Origin: DASUNP01 sp963728545 | Lineage (GTDB): Bacteria; Acidobacteriota; Blastocatellia; UBA7656 | Assembly: GCA_963728545.1 (NCBI GenBank) | Contig: CAVSKO010000003.1 | Coordinates: 1,798,001-1,862,000 of the forward strand | Direction of reading: 5' to 3' | DNA length: 64,000 nucleotides | Shown: one piece after another, positions 43,430-53,100 of the stretch | Position numbering within the stretch: position 1 is the stretch's first letter | Layout of the letters: each line of letters opens with the position of its first letter | Program-made: the position numbers and the translations under genes | Notes under the pieces: generated by a model | What the model saw: the letters and a program-made list of their open reading frames with translations, nothing else | Told to the model about the DNA's origin: nothing | Database searches by the model: none

Positions 43430-45697
43430 ATGGAGCTAAAGGAATCCCTCCAATTAGGAGGAGTAGAGTTTTCAATAGAGACAGGAAAAATTGCTAAACA
43501 GGCCGACGGCGCTGTGTTGGTTCGTTATGGAGATACAATCGTCCTGGTGGCGACTGTCGGGACCGTGCCGCGCGAAGGGATAACCTTTTTTCCGCTGACG
43601 GTGGAGTACCGCGAATACGGTTATGCAGCCGGGCGAATACCCGGCAACTACTTCCGCCGCGAAGGCCGTCCTTCCGAAAAAGAGACGCTTACTTCGCGGC
43701 TCATCGACCGCCCCATTCGCCCTCTGTTTAAGGAAGGCTACAACAGCGAAACCCAGGTTATAGCTTTTGTGCTATCAGCCGACGAGAATTACGACTCGGA
43801 CGTACTTGCAATCACCGGAGCTTCGGCGGCGCTTTATCTTTCGGACATACCGTTTGAAACACCCATCGCGGGCGTTCGCGTCGGTCTGATAGAAGAGCGT
43901 TTCATCGTCAACCCGACCTACGATCAAACTCGCGCCTCGCAGCTTAACCTCATAGTCGCAGGCTCGGAAGAAGCAATCGTGATGGTCGAATCAGGCGCTA
44001 AAGAAGTTTCAGAAGAAGTGATGGTCGAGGCTCTGATGTTCGGTCATAACGAGATCAAGAAGCTCTGCCGGTTGCAGAAAGAGATGTATCAGAAGCTCGG
44101 CGTCACGAAGCGGGAAGCCATCAAAGTCGATTTCGATGCCCAGATGCTCGGCGGGATTGAGAGCCGCATTGCGGATGAGCTTCGCGATGCGCTCGATACG
44201 GGCAAGCACGGGAAGATTAAAAGCTATGCGCTAATCGATGAGTTGAAAGATAAGATCGTTACGAGTTATCCCGAAGAAGAGGCCGAGCACCGAAAGATGG
44301 CCGCCCAGATCTTTGATCACCTGAAAGAAAAAATATTCCGCGAAGACATACTCAATCGCCGCCACCGGCCAGACGGCCGCCGCTTCAGCGAGATACGCCC
44401 TATCTCGATTGATATCGGCTGGCTGCCGCGCACGCACGGGTCGGCGCTGTTTACGCGAGGCGAGACACAGGCGATTGTTACGGCGACATTAGGCACGAGC
44501 GAAGATATTCAATACATGGACGACCTGGAAAAAGGCGAAGTCAAGCGCCGCTTTTTGCTTGCCTACAACTTCCCGCCGTTTTCCGTCGGCGAAACGGGCC
44601 GCGTAAGCTCGCCCGGTCGCCGCGAGATAGGTCACGGCGCGCTCGCTCGCCGCGCCCTTGAGCCGATGCTTCCGGGCGACGACGAGTGGCCTTACATAAT
44701 TCGCATCGTCAGCGACATCACGGAATCGAACGGCTCAAGCTCGATGGCTTCGGTTTGCGGCGGCACGCTCGCGCTTTTAGACGCGGGCGTGCCGCTGAAA
44801 GCGCCGGTCGCGGGAGTCGCGATGGGCCTTGTGATGGAGGGCAACAAGTACGCGATACTCACTGACATCGCGGGAGCCGAAGACCATTACGGCGACATGG
44901 ATTTCAAGGTCGCGGGCACGCGCAACGGAATCACCGCGTTGCAGATGGATATAAAAGTCACGGGGATCAACTCTCAAATCCTTGCGGACGCTTTGCAGCA
45001 AGCCCGTGACGGCCGCCTCTACATACTCGACAAGATGGACGCGGCCATCTCAGAGCCTCGCCAGGAGATCAGCCAGTACGCGCCACGCATTCTCACCATA
45101 CAGATACCCGTAGACAAGATACGCGACGTCATAGGGCCAGGCGGCAAGGTCATTCGCGGCCTTGTGGAAAAGACCGGCGCAAAGATCGATGTCGAAGATA
45201 CGGGCCGCATCAATATCGCTTCGGCCAACCTTGCGGCGGCGGAGCAGGCGAAACAGGCTATCGAGCAGATCACGGCCGTCCCCGAAGTGAACAAGACCTA
45301 TCTCGGAACTGTTCAGCGATTGGCCGACTTCGGCGCGTTCGTAGAGATACTGCCGGGCACCGACGGCCTTTTGCACGTCTCGGAGATAGCCGATTATCGC
45401 GTCCGCGATGTTCGCGACGAGTTGCACGAGGGACAGCAGTTGCTTGTGAAGGTAATCAACGTCAACCCGTCGGGCAAGATACGCCTCTCGCGCAAAGCAG
45501 TGCTTCGTGAGGAGCGAGGAGAGACCGGAGAAGAGGAAGGCGAGCGCCAGCCCGATTTTAACCGCGAAGACCGGGGCAACCGGGAAGAGCGCGGGAATCG
45601 TGAAGACCGTGGGCCGCGCGGCCCGCGCGGCGGCAGCGGCGGCAGCGGCGGCGCAGGCAATCGCGACCGGCGTCCTGCCCGACCCGGCAGACGCTAG
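43430..45697 (+). CDS. pnp: Polyribonucleotide nucleotidyltransferase (PNPase)
   Basis: 755 residues from ATG 43430, which has AAGGAG upstream; an earlier in-frame ATG at 43385 lacks it. Two RNase PH domains are seen (PLTVEYREYGYAAGRIPGNY; RTHGSALFTRGETQAIVTAT; SDITESNGSSSMASVCGG), then a KH domain (IRDVIGPGGKVIRGLVEKTG) and an S1 domain (YLGTVQRLADFGAFVEILPG). The protein degrades RNA by phosphorolysis. It carries an unusual C-terminal tail of ~60 residues rich in Arg, Gly and Glu (NREDRGNREERGNREDRG), which probably adds RNA binding. A perfect terminator palindrome follows. Confidence 0.97.
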   Translation: MELKESLQLGGVEFSIETGKIAKQADGAVLVRYGDTIVLVATVGTVPREGITFFPLTVEYREYGYAAGRIPGNYFRREGRPSEKETLTSRLIDRPIRPLFKEGYNSETQVIAFVLSADENYDSDVLAITGASAALYLSDIPFETPIAGVRVGLIEERFIVNPTYDQTRASQLNLIVAGSEEAIVMVESGAKEVSEEVMVEALMFGHNEIKKLCRLQKEMYQKLGVTKREAIKVDFDAQMLGGIESRIADELRDALDTGKHGKIKSYALIDELKDKIVTSYPEEEAEHRKMAAQIFDHLKEKIFREDILNRRHRPDGRRFSEIRPISIDIGWLPRTHGSALFTRGETQAIVTATLGTSEDIQYMDDLEKGEVKRRFLLAYNFPPFSVGETGRVSSPGRREIGHGALARRALEPMLPGDDEWPYIIRIVSDITESNGSSSMASVCGGTLALLDAGVPLKAPVAGVAMGLVMEGNKYAILTDIAGAEDHYGDMDFKVAGTRNGITALQMDIKVTGINSQILADALQQARDGRLYILDKMDAAISEPRQEISQYAPRILTIQIPVDKIRDVIGPGGKVIRGLVEKTGAKIDVEDTGRINIASANLAAAEQAKQAIEQITAVPEVNKTYLGTVQRLADFGAFVEILPGTDGLLHVSEIADYRVRDVRDELHEGQQLLVKVINVNPSGKIRLSRKAVLREERGETGEEEGERQPDFNREDRGNREERGNREDRGPRGPRGGSGGSGGAGNRDRRPARPGRR

Positions 45698-45719
45698 AGC
45701 GCGGATCTGGAATTGATTT

Positions 45720-45764
45720 GACCGGCGTTCGGATGATCATCCGAACGCCGGTCTTTTCTTTTTC
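45720..45764 (+). terminator. Terminator of pnp
   Basis: A 34-nt perfect palindrome (45720-45753, GACCGGCGTTCGGAT and complement) followed by TTTTCTTTTTC. Very strong; it also separates pnp from the convergent gene. Confidence 0.9.
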
Positions 45765-45782
45765 GCTCTTGAAAACCGGAAT

Positions 45783-47984
45783 CTATTTAGCCGGTTTGCA
45801 GATGTCTGCATCGGGGTGATCGAGACACACGATCTTTTTAAGCAAATCAATTTGAGCTTGCTGCTTTTCGATCTGCTGCTGCTGCTGCTTGAATGCGTTT
45901 ATAAAGACGACGATCATATTTTCGTGCTTCACGTCTTCGACTTCGCCTTTCTCGTTGCGCGAGACGAGTAGCGGCTCTACCTCGGCGACCTCTTCCGCGC
46001 TCAAGCCGAGATCGCGCGCGCCCCCTTCTTTCCAGGTGAAAGTTACCGGCTTCAAACGATTGATAACATCAAGCCCGCCTGAAAACGGCTCCATCGCGGT
46101 CTTGTACCGCGTGGATGATAAGGTAGAGACGCAGCGAGATAATGCCTCTCCGCCGAACCCGTTCCCGAGAGATAGCCCGCGTATACATAAGTGGACCGTT
46201 GAAGACAGGACATTATTTAAGGCTGGGCCTTGTAAGACAAGATTGCCGGTAAATATGCCGAAGAAAACGCTGGAGGTAAACGATTCTGCAACGACGTCTG
46301 CGCCGCCTATTACAGGACCACCACCCATTGTTAGCTTGCCGGGAATGCGCGTCGTTTGAGCGTTTGTGCCGAGAACAATCGTATTACTCGTCGAAACGGT
46401 CGCGCCCGAACCAATCGCCACCGAGTTGGTTACCTGCGTCGAGGTATTTGGGTTCCCGGCATTAGCTCCGATGAACGTGTTCTGGCTGCCTGTCGTGTTG
46501 TTAACACCTGTGCCATCTCCGATGAAGGTATTGAAGCCGCCAGTCGTGTTTAATTTTCCTGCCTCAATTCCGGCAAAGGTGTTGGAGCCGCCCGTCGTGT
46601 TCGACAAGCCCGCCATCGCCCCGAAAAATGAGTTGCGGATGCCGGTCGTGGTGGCATTACCCGCATTAATTCCGAAGAGCGAGTTGCCGCCGCCGCTCGG
46701 GTTGCTTGCGCCCGCGCCGACGCCTGCAAATAAGTTTAATGATCCAGGTGTGCTCAAGATGCGCGAGCCGCCCAGGTTGAATTGCGTCCCCGCATTGAGA
46801 ATGTTTGCGGCGAATGTGCCGCTTATATTTAACGCGCCGGGAACCTGTACTGTGTCCGCGCTTCTGCCCAAAACAACTGTGTTGCTCGCGCTGACAACCG
46901 CGCCCGCGCCGATAGCCGTGGAGTTGCTCACGCCTGATGTGACTCTTGAATTAGACCCGACGAGCGTGTTGTTATCCCCCGTGGGATTCGCCGCATCGAA
47001 ATCCGCGTCTCTCCCGATAAACGTGTTGCCCGAACCCGTAGTGTTTGCCGAGCCTGTGCCTTCGCCGAAGAAAGCGTTGAGCTGCCCTGTAGTGTTGCTG
47101 AAGCCTGCCGATGTGCCGAAGAACGAGTTGCCGCTGGCTGTCGAGCTGCTATTGCCTGCGCCTTTCCCGAAGATTGCATTGAAACTGCCGGTCGTGTTGC
47201 TCACCCCTGTGCCGTCTCCGAAGAATGAGTTGAAGCCGCCGGTCGTGTTTAATTTTCCCGCCTCAATTCCGACAAAAGTATTGGAGCCGCCCGTCGTGTT
47301 CGACAAGCCCGCGTCTTTGCCGAAGAATGAGTTGCGGATGCCGGTCGTGTTGTTTGCGCCCGCGCCGACGCCCGCAAACAAATTGCTCGCTCCCGTCGCG
47401 CTCAGAATGCGCGAGCCGCCCAGGTTGAACTGCGTCGCCGCGTCAAGAATATTCGCGGTGCCTGTCCCGCCGATGTTGAAGTTTGTCGCCAGTTGCTGTG
47501 CAGTAGTGTTTTGAACGAACCCGCTGGAGGGCACCCCGCCTAATAGCGACGCATTCGCCGCGGTCTCTGCTGAGTCCGCCGTCACGCTTCGCACAGCGTA
47601 AGGGGCCGAGGTGATAGGCTGGCGCGGGCTTAGCAAGGTGTAAGGGTCTGTGCTCCCCGCAGGGCGTATGCCTATCTCAAGAAATCGCTCGGAGCCATCA
47701 AACACACTCTCGCCGAAATCGAGCACTACCGTGAATACGCCGTTTGACACATCTACATCGGTCCTGGTCAGAAGGCCCAGTTCCTCGCCGGTGCCTACGG
47801 CCTGTGTGTTAAAGAGCTTGAACTGCATTTCGTAGATGTTGTTGGCAGGGCTGCCCAGGTCTGTCAATCGGCCCTGGTAGGTGAATGCCGCGCTTTGCGC
47901 CAGCGCCCAGGAAGGTGCGACAAGCGAGATCAACGCGAGCGACAGTAATCTGAAGCAACAAGACTTGAGCAATTTTTCCCGCAT
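45783..47984 (-). CDS. Secreted repeat protein with S74 chaperone domain
   Basis: 733 residues from ATG 47984 with AAGGAG upstream. A signal peptide (SLALISLVAPSWALAQ) and a beta domain (FTYQGRLTDLGSPANNIYEM) come first. A long array of short repeats around NTTGxxNSFFGxxAG follows, resembling the head of trimeric autotransporters. The array itself contains a large duplication, since TQFNLGGSRILS recurs ~240 residues on. The C-terminal ~110 residues are a peptidase S74 intramolecular chaperone (STRYKTAMEPFSGGLDVINR, GLSAEEVAEVEP) with a Gln-rich coiled coil. In phage fibres this domain trimerises and self-cleaves. Here it is probably a trimeric surface protein. Confidence 0.88.
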   Translation of the reverse strand: MREKLLKSCCFRLLSLALISLVAPSWALAQSAAFTYQGRLTDLGSPANNIYEMQFKLFNTQAVGTGEELGLLTRTDVDVSNGVFTVVLDFGESVFDGSERFLEIGIRPAGSTDPYTLLSPRQPITSAPYAVRSVTADSAETAANASLLGGVPSSGFVQNTTAQQLATNFNIGGTGTANILDAATQFNLGGSRILSATGASNLFAGVGAGANNTTGIRNSFFGKDAGLSNTTGGSNTFVGIEAGKLNTTGGFNSFFGDGTGVSNTTGSFNAIFGKGAGNSSSTASGNSFFGTSAGFSNTTGQLNAFFGEGTGSANTTGSGNTFIGRDADFDAANPTGDNNTLVGSNSRVTSGVSNSTAIGAGAVVSASNTVVLGRSADTVQVPGALNISGTFAANILNAGTQFNLGGSRILSTPGSLNLFAGVGAGASNPSGGGNSLFGINAGNATTTGIRNSFFGAMAGLSNTTGGSNTFAGIEAGKLNTTGGFNTFIGDGTGVNNTTGSQNTFIGANAGNPNTSTQVTNSVAIGSGATVSTSNTIVLGTNAQTTRIPGKLTMGGGPVIGGADVVAESFTSSVFFGIFTGNLVLQGPALNNVLSSTVHLCIRGLSLGNGFGGEALSRCVSTLSSTRYKTAMEPFSGGLDVINRLKPVTFTWKEGGARDLGLSAEEVAEVEPLLVSRNEKGEVEDVKHENMIVVFINAFKQQQQQIEKQQAQIDLLKKIVCLDHPDADICKPAK

Positions 47985-48057
47985 GACGAGTATCTCCTTG
48001 CTCGTAAATGATCTTGCAGGGGCGGGCAGATTTGCATACCGCCCGCCTCACTTAGAT

Positions 48058-49148
48058 GAGGCCCCGGCACAAATCGGAGCCGGAACTCATAAGATGTCAA
48101 CGAGTTGCTTGACATGCTCTGGATTTTCGCCTTGCTCATGAAGATACAACATCATCAACTGATAGGCCGCTACCCACAGCACCCCGATGCTTGCGTTGTT
48201 TGCCAGTCCTTTCATCCACGCCGGCTCTATGTCGAAGCATTGATCCAGCCTATCAAAAAATGGCTCGATGCTCACTTTCCGTCTCCCATACACATTCAGA
48301 TTATTCTCATACAGACTTGCGTATCGTCTTCTCTTTGGTGTGGTTCTGTTCTTAACTTCTATCGGCACTATCAAACATCTCTCCAGCAAGTGTTTCTCAT
48401 ATCGCTCGACTTCATCTCTCAACCCAGGGTCATCGTAATGTGTATCGCCCAACACTTTCTTTACTTCATCGGGCAGCAAGCCTCCCAACTGGCGAGCTAT
48501 TTTAGCTTCCGGGAGAGAGTTTTTAGTGAAATCGCTCCATATAGGGACGATAGGCAGACCGGGCGTGGCAGTGACTGCGATGTGAGAACCGTAGCCTTGC
48601 ACCCATCCTCGATAATAAGACTTCGACCACGAGCTGTCGCGATCAACTCCTCTGAGGCCCGCAGGGATTTTATTGAGCTGTCGGTCTGCCTTGTGCCAAA
48701 GCGGTCCCTGAGCCTTGATCATCTTCTTATCAACAGCGACTACCTCAGCCGAAGTCAGGGCGCGCTTGATCAACTCACGCGCCCAAGCTCGAATCTGGCG
48801 CTTGACGGCGGGCTTCAACTTCTTGAGGCGCTTGCGCAAGGTAGATTCATCGGGCATCTGGTGAAGACCGCAAGCAGTGAGGAGGTCTGGGTGAGCCAGA
48901 AGGTAGCGATACAATGCAGCAAATTGTTTGATACGTTTGAGCACCATCAGCATAAAGACTCTAAGCATCACCAATTCAGAGTAGTCATATGGACGACCTG
49001 GTTTAGCTTTAGTAGGTGGCGCATAGATTTCGCCCACTTTTTCCAGTATTTTAATGAGGTGGTTGTCGGTGGTAAGCATGTTTGTCTCCTTGTCAAGACA
49101 AACCATACCATCTCAACCACTTGGCCCCGGTCTTTGTGCCGGGGCCTC
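48058..49148 (-). mobile_element. Insertion sequence with 8-bp target duplication
   Basis: Terminal inverted repeats GAGGCCCCGGCACAAA (48058-48073) and the complement ending at 49148. Both sides carry the target duplication ACTTAGAT (48050-48057 and 49149-49156). It encodes one transposase and appears intact and recent. Confidence 0.92.
48087..49079 (-). CDS. DDE transposase (IS4/IS5-like)
   Basis: 330 residues from ATG 49079, which has AAGGAG six bases upstream; a longer frame opens at 49106. An N-terminal helical domain (YDYSELVMLRVFMLMVLKRI, MPDESTLRKRLKKL) precedes a DDE_Tnp_1-like core with Asp in EVVAVDKKMIKA, Asp in VLGDTHYDDPGLRDEVER and the family RRKVSIEPFFDRLDQCF. The exact IS family is not certain. 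It has interrupted the spacer upstream of the S74-domain gene. Confidence 0.88.
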   Translation of the reverse strand: MLTTDNHLIKILEKVGEIYAPPTKAKPGRPYDYSELVMLRVFMLMVLKRIKQFAALYRYLLAHPDLLTACGLHQMPDESTLRKRLKKLKPAVKRQIRAWARELIKRALTSAEVVAVDKKMIKAQGPLWHKADRQLNKIPAGLRGVDRDSSWSKSYYRGWVQGYGSHIAVTATPGLPIVPIWSDFTKNSLPEAKIARQLGGLLPDEVKKVLGDTHYDDPGLRDEVERYEKHLLERCLIVPIEVKNRTTPKRRRYASLYENNLNVYGRRKVSIEPFFDRLDQCFDIEPAWMKGLANNASIGVLWVAAYQLMMLYLHEQGENPEHVKQLVDIL

Positions 49149-49193
49149 ACTTAGATAAGATGGGGAGTAAAAACATTTCTTGATAAAACCCAG

Positions 49194-49808
49194 TCATTGG
49201 ACGGCTGGTAGAAGCAAGCCCATCAATACAGCGATGATCGCGATGACTACAAGATTTGTTTCCGGCCTTTCAATCGTAATCGTCGCCCTCCCCCGCCCAT
49301 TGCCGAGCGACTCGGCGACCATCACTACTCTCATCCCTATCATGTCGCGACTGCGAGACGCGGTGATCTCTCCCTCAAAGGTGTACTCGTCGCCGTTTCT
49401 GGTCGCGGAGTTTATCTGGAACTGCGAGTTGATCTCCGGGTGAACATCGTCGTGGAAAGTGCCGACGCCGGTGCCACCCAATTCCGCCCTCGCGTCAAAG
49501 GTCAAACAGACTTCTCCGAAGACCCCCGGCATCGCGCGGTTCCACCCACAACCGTACATAAAGACGCTCCTATTCCTGCTGTTCGCATCTCCATCCGTGT
49601 CGCCTTGCTTGTCCTGCAACGCCCCTGCCGCTGCGGGGGGAACCGATGCAACGATGAGGCCCGCGCTGGCGAGCGCCGCGCCGCCGACTTTCAGAAAATT
49701 CCTTCTGTCTGTCACGTCTATATCTTTTACTTTATTGCAGACCGTTGATTCGGCTGTTTTATCTTTCGCCGGCCCGTTCTCGTTGCGATCAATACTATTT
49801 GCTTTCAT
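49194..49808 (-). CDS. Tat-exported protein with prepilin-like C-terminal segment
   Basis: 204 residues from ATG 49808, preceded by AAAGGAGATG; the frame is open to 49877. A twin-arginine signal (TDRRNFLKVGGAALASAGLI) indicates folded export. The middle domain (VFMYGCGWNRAMPGVFGEVC, MIGMRVVMVAESLGNGRGRA) is not recognised. The last 18 residues, VVIAIIAVLMGLLLPAVQ, are nearly the hydrophobic N-terminal stretch of type II/IV prepilins, here at the wrong end. The protein may be anchored by this tail, or it may be a chimera formed by a junction. The IS at 48058-49148 ends 45 nt downstream. Confidence 0.75.
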   Translation of the reverse strand: MKANSIDRNENGPAKDKTAESTVCNKVKDIDVTDRRNFLKVGGAALASAGLIVASVPPAAAGALQDKQGDTDGDANSRNRSVFMYGCGWNRAMPGVFGEVCLTFDARAELGGTGVGTFHDDVHPEINSQFQINSATRNGDEYTFEGEITASRSRDMIGMRVVMVAESLGNGRGRATITIERPETNLVVIAIIAVLMGLLLPAVQ

Positions 49809-49962
49809 AACATCTCCTTTCTTGACTTTGAATCGTTTGCACGCTGAACAATCACATCTCCCATTTCGATGAGACATTTCAGAGAAAACATTTCAGTGGG
49901 AATTGTTCAGAAAGCGATTAAGACGGGCGGCCGCCGGTAAGCGCAGCCCTGCTATAGAGGGT

Positions 49963-50175
49963 GTTTGAAAAGATAGTTCAAAAGCCCCGTAGGGGCGAAA
50001 TCCAATAGCCCGGCGCATCGCGCCGGGTGATAGGCGATAGATTGGAGCAAGCCCTGAAAGGGCGAAATAAATTGTCGTATTATTTCGCCCTTTCAGGGCT
50101 TGTATTAATGTAGGCTGATGACCTGGGGCTAGCGCCCCAGGCTATTGAATTTCGCCCCTTCGAGGCTTTTCAAAC
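49963..50175. repeat. Composite REP-like palindromic element
   Basis: Outer arms GTTTGAAAAG (49963) and CTTTTCAAAC (50175). Nested palindromes follow: AGCCCCGTAGGGGC, CCCGGCGCATCGCGCCGGG, AGCCCTGAAAGGGCGAAATA with its complement, and CCTGGGGCTAGCGCCCCAGG. It shares words with 37452-37480. It ends 6 nt from the stop of the CHAT gene and probably terminates it. Nothing coding is seen from 49809 to 50180. Confidence 0.8.
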
Positions 50176-50180
50176 TTCCT

Positions 50181-53100
50181 CTAACGTTTTCCTTCGAGGT
50201 TGGCCCACTCGCCCGATTGAATAAAACTTGCCCAGTAGAAAGGATGCTCGCGCCCTTTATGCTTGAGCATTGAAAGCTGCACCTCGCGCAGCGCTTCGCC
50301 TCGCCCCTGGCCCTGCTTCAAGCCTTTGTAATATGCCGTCATCATCTCTCTGGTTACGTAATCGCTCACAGGCCACAAGCTCATCACCAGTGTTTCAGCG
50401 CCGGCAAGCACCAGAGCGCGACGCAATCCATAAACGCCTTCGCCGTTTTTTACTTCGCCGACGCCCGTGTCGCAGGCCGATAGGACGACCAGTTTCGTCC
50501 CCCACAGATTTAAGCCTGATGCTTCGAGCGCCGTAAGTATTCCGTCGTCGCCGGTGCCGCTGCTGCGCAGGTTAGCACCCGCAAGCGCGAGCCCCGACCT
50601 CAAGAGCGGATTTTCTATCTTTGCGCTTGCGCTGATCGCGCGCGTCCCGCGCGTGTCGGACGCCGTAGGCCCGTCGCTCAAAAAGAAGCCGTGTGTAGCA
50701 ATGTGAAGCAGGCGCGGCGCGGCGACCTGTTTCAAATGCGCCTCCGTAGCTTCAGATCGGGTCAGCAAGCTCACCTCGGGAAAAAGCGACTTGATAGTCC
50801 GGGCTTCTCGTTGTGTGCCGTCGAGCGGCGCAAAATAGACGTGCGATAGATCATTTCCCGTAGTGACGCTCTGCCGCTTACGGCCGTGACTGCGCTCATT
50901 CAGCTTGCGCGTATCGGCTTTAGCTATCCGGGCCGTCTCAGGCTCGCCGAACGACGGATCGGCCAGGACTAGCGGATTGCCGGGGCTGTTGCGCGCCACC
51001 TGCAAGCGCAGCAGGTCGCGCCCGCTCGTCAGATAGTTGAACGAATAGCGCTCTATCAAAAAGCGATTCTGCTCGTCAACCAGGGCTTCAAAAGGAATGA
51101 GGTTCAACGCCCCATCGGGCGAGACGAGCAGATGTGTTGCGTCTCCGAGCAGAGGGCGAACCGGCCGCATTATTTTCTCATCAACGGCGCGGGCGAGTTG
51201 CTCGATGTCTTTGCGTTTCGGATCGCGCAGGGCTTTTCTGAGTTCTTCAATCGCGCCGTCAATCGCCCGCGCCTCGCCGAGTTCTTTCCATTGCACTTCG
51301 CTCTGTTTGCGGATGATGTAGGCGACGTAACGCGATTCGCCAAAAGCCGCTTTGTCACTTTTGGCTTTAGGATCAAACGGGCGATATACGGCCAACTCAA
51401 TCAGCGCGGCATTCGCTGGAATAGCAGCCTGGACGGCGGCGAGCGTAACGGGCTGCGACGCTGCGCGAAACTCTGCGCTGCGTCGGCTGATTTCGGCCTC
51501 TAGTTCTTCTCGCTGCGCTTCGAGCGATTTGATCCGCGCTTGATGCTCGGCAGGAGTCATTCGCTGCGGCCCGTTGAGCACGAGCCCGGCCAGTTGCGCG
51601 ATAGTGTCATTCAACTGGTCGAGCAACTTCTGATCCTGCTGACTGAATCGCTGGCGAAGCGTCTTGAGGCTGTCGGCCAGCGCATCCAGCACCCGCACTT
51701 TGCGCCGGAGAATGGTCGTCGCGGCGAGCCCGCGCGCTTCCACGCTATCAGGAGCGGAGCGGGTGTGTAGAGAGAGTGTGCGATCAGTAGGCTCTGATAG
51801 TGAGGCCTGATAAGCTAGCTTCTGCCGTTCCGAGCCTGCCACGAGATTGAGCGCGATGTTGTGTTCGATGATCTTGTCGGCGCGTAGTTGAGTCGTTATG
51901 GCCTGGGCAAGATCACCTTTCGCCGCATAAAGGATGGCGAGATGGTTGAGCATCTCAGAAACGTTGGGGTGTTCCGGCCCCAGCGCCTTCTCCGCGATCT
52001 TTATTGCGCGTTGATTAAGTTGCTCAGCTTTGTCGAAGTCGCCCTTGTTGCGGTAGACGGCGGCGAGATTGTGGAGCGTGCTGGCGACGTTGGGGTGTTC
52101 CGGCCCCAGCGCTTTTTCCCTTATCTCAAGAGCGCGGTTGTACAGTTGCTCGGCTTTGTCATAGTTCCCCATGTCGACCTGGGTGATGCCGAGATTGTTG
52201 AGCGTGCTGGCGACATTGGGGTGTTCCGGCCCCAGCGCTTTCTCATAAATCTCCAGCGCGCGTTTATACAGTCGCTCGGCTTTGTCATAGCTCCCCGTGC
52301 TTCGATATACGATGGCCAGATTATGAAGCGTCGGACCGATGTCAGGATGTTCCGGCCCCAGCACTTTCTCCCTTATCTCCAGCGCACGGTTGAATAGCTG
52401 TTCGGCTTTATCAAAGTCACTCTTGCTTCGGTAAACGAGGGCCATATTATTGAGCGTAGTAGCGACATCACGGTGTTCCGGCCCAAGCACTTTTTCCCTT
52501 ATCTCCAGCGCGCGTTTATAAAGTTGCTCGGCCTGGTCAAACTTGCCTCTCAAGTAGTGGAGAATGGCAAGGTTGTTGAGTGAGCTGACGGCATCAGGGT
52601 GCTCCGGCCCAAGCGCTTTTTCCCTTATCTCCAGCGCGCGTTTATAAAGTTGCTCGGTCCTGGTGTAATCACCCTTCATGCGAAAGACTTCGCCGAGGTT
52701 GTTGAGCGAGGCGGCGACATCGGGGTGTTCCGACCCGAGCACGCTCTCCCGAATTTCAATCGCGCGCTCGCCCGGCGGGATCGCTTGATCGTATTTGCCC
52801 GCGCGCCGCAGACTGACGGAATCCGCGAGCAGCCTTCGCGCTTCTTGCAACGAGCGGTCGCTTTCGGTTGCCGCACGCAACTCCACTAATCGAATTTCAT
52901 ATCTTCCTGTGGCATCTTTCGGCCACTTAGCTTCGACAGCCACGCGATAAGCGCCCGCGCTTTCAGCCACCATCTCGACAGGCTCCGGCCCGTGATGTCT
53001 GAGTTCAGAGTCGAATTCAGTCATCGGCTTTCCATTAACCCCGAGCACACGCACCAGGAGATCAATGCCGCGCTGCTCGACAACGACGCTCGCGTATTGC

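Noticed and set aside
48105..49154. 349-codon plus-strand frame across the IS
   Set aside because: Antisense to a transposase with clear motifs, inside an element with defined ends.
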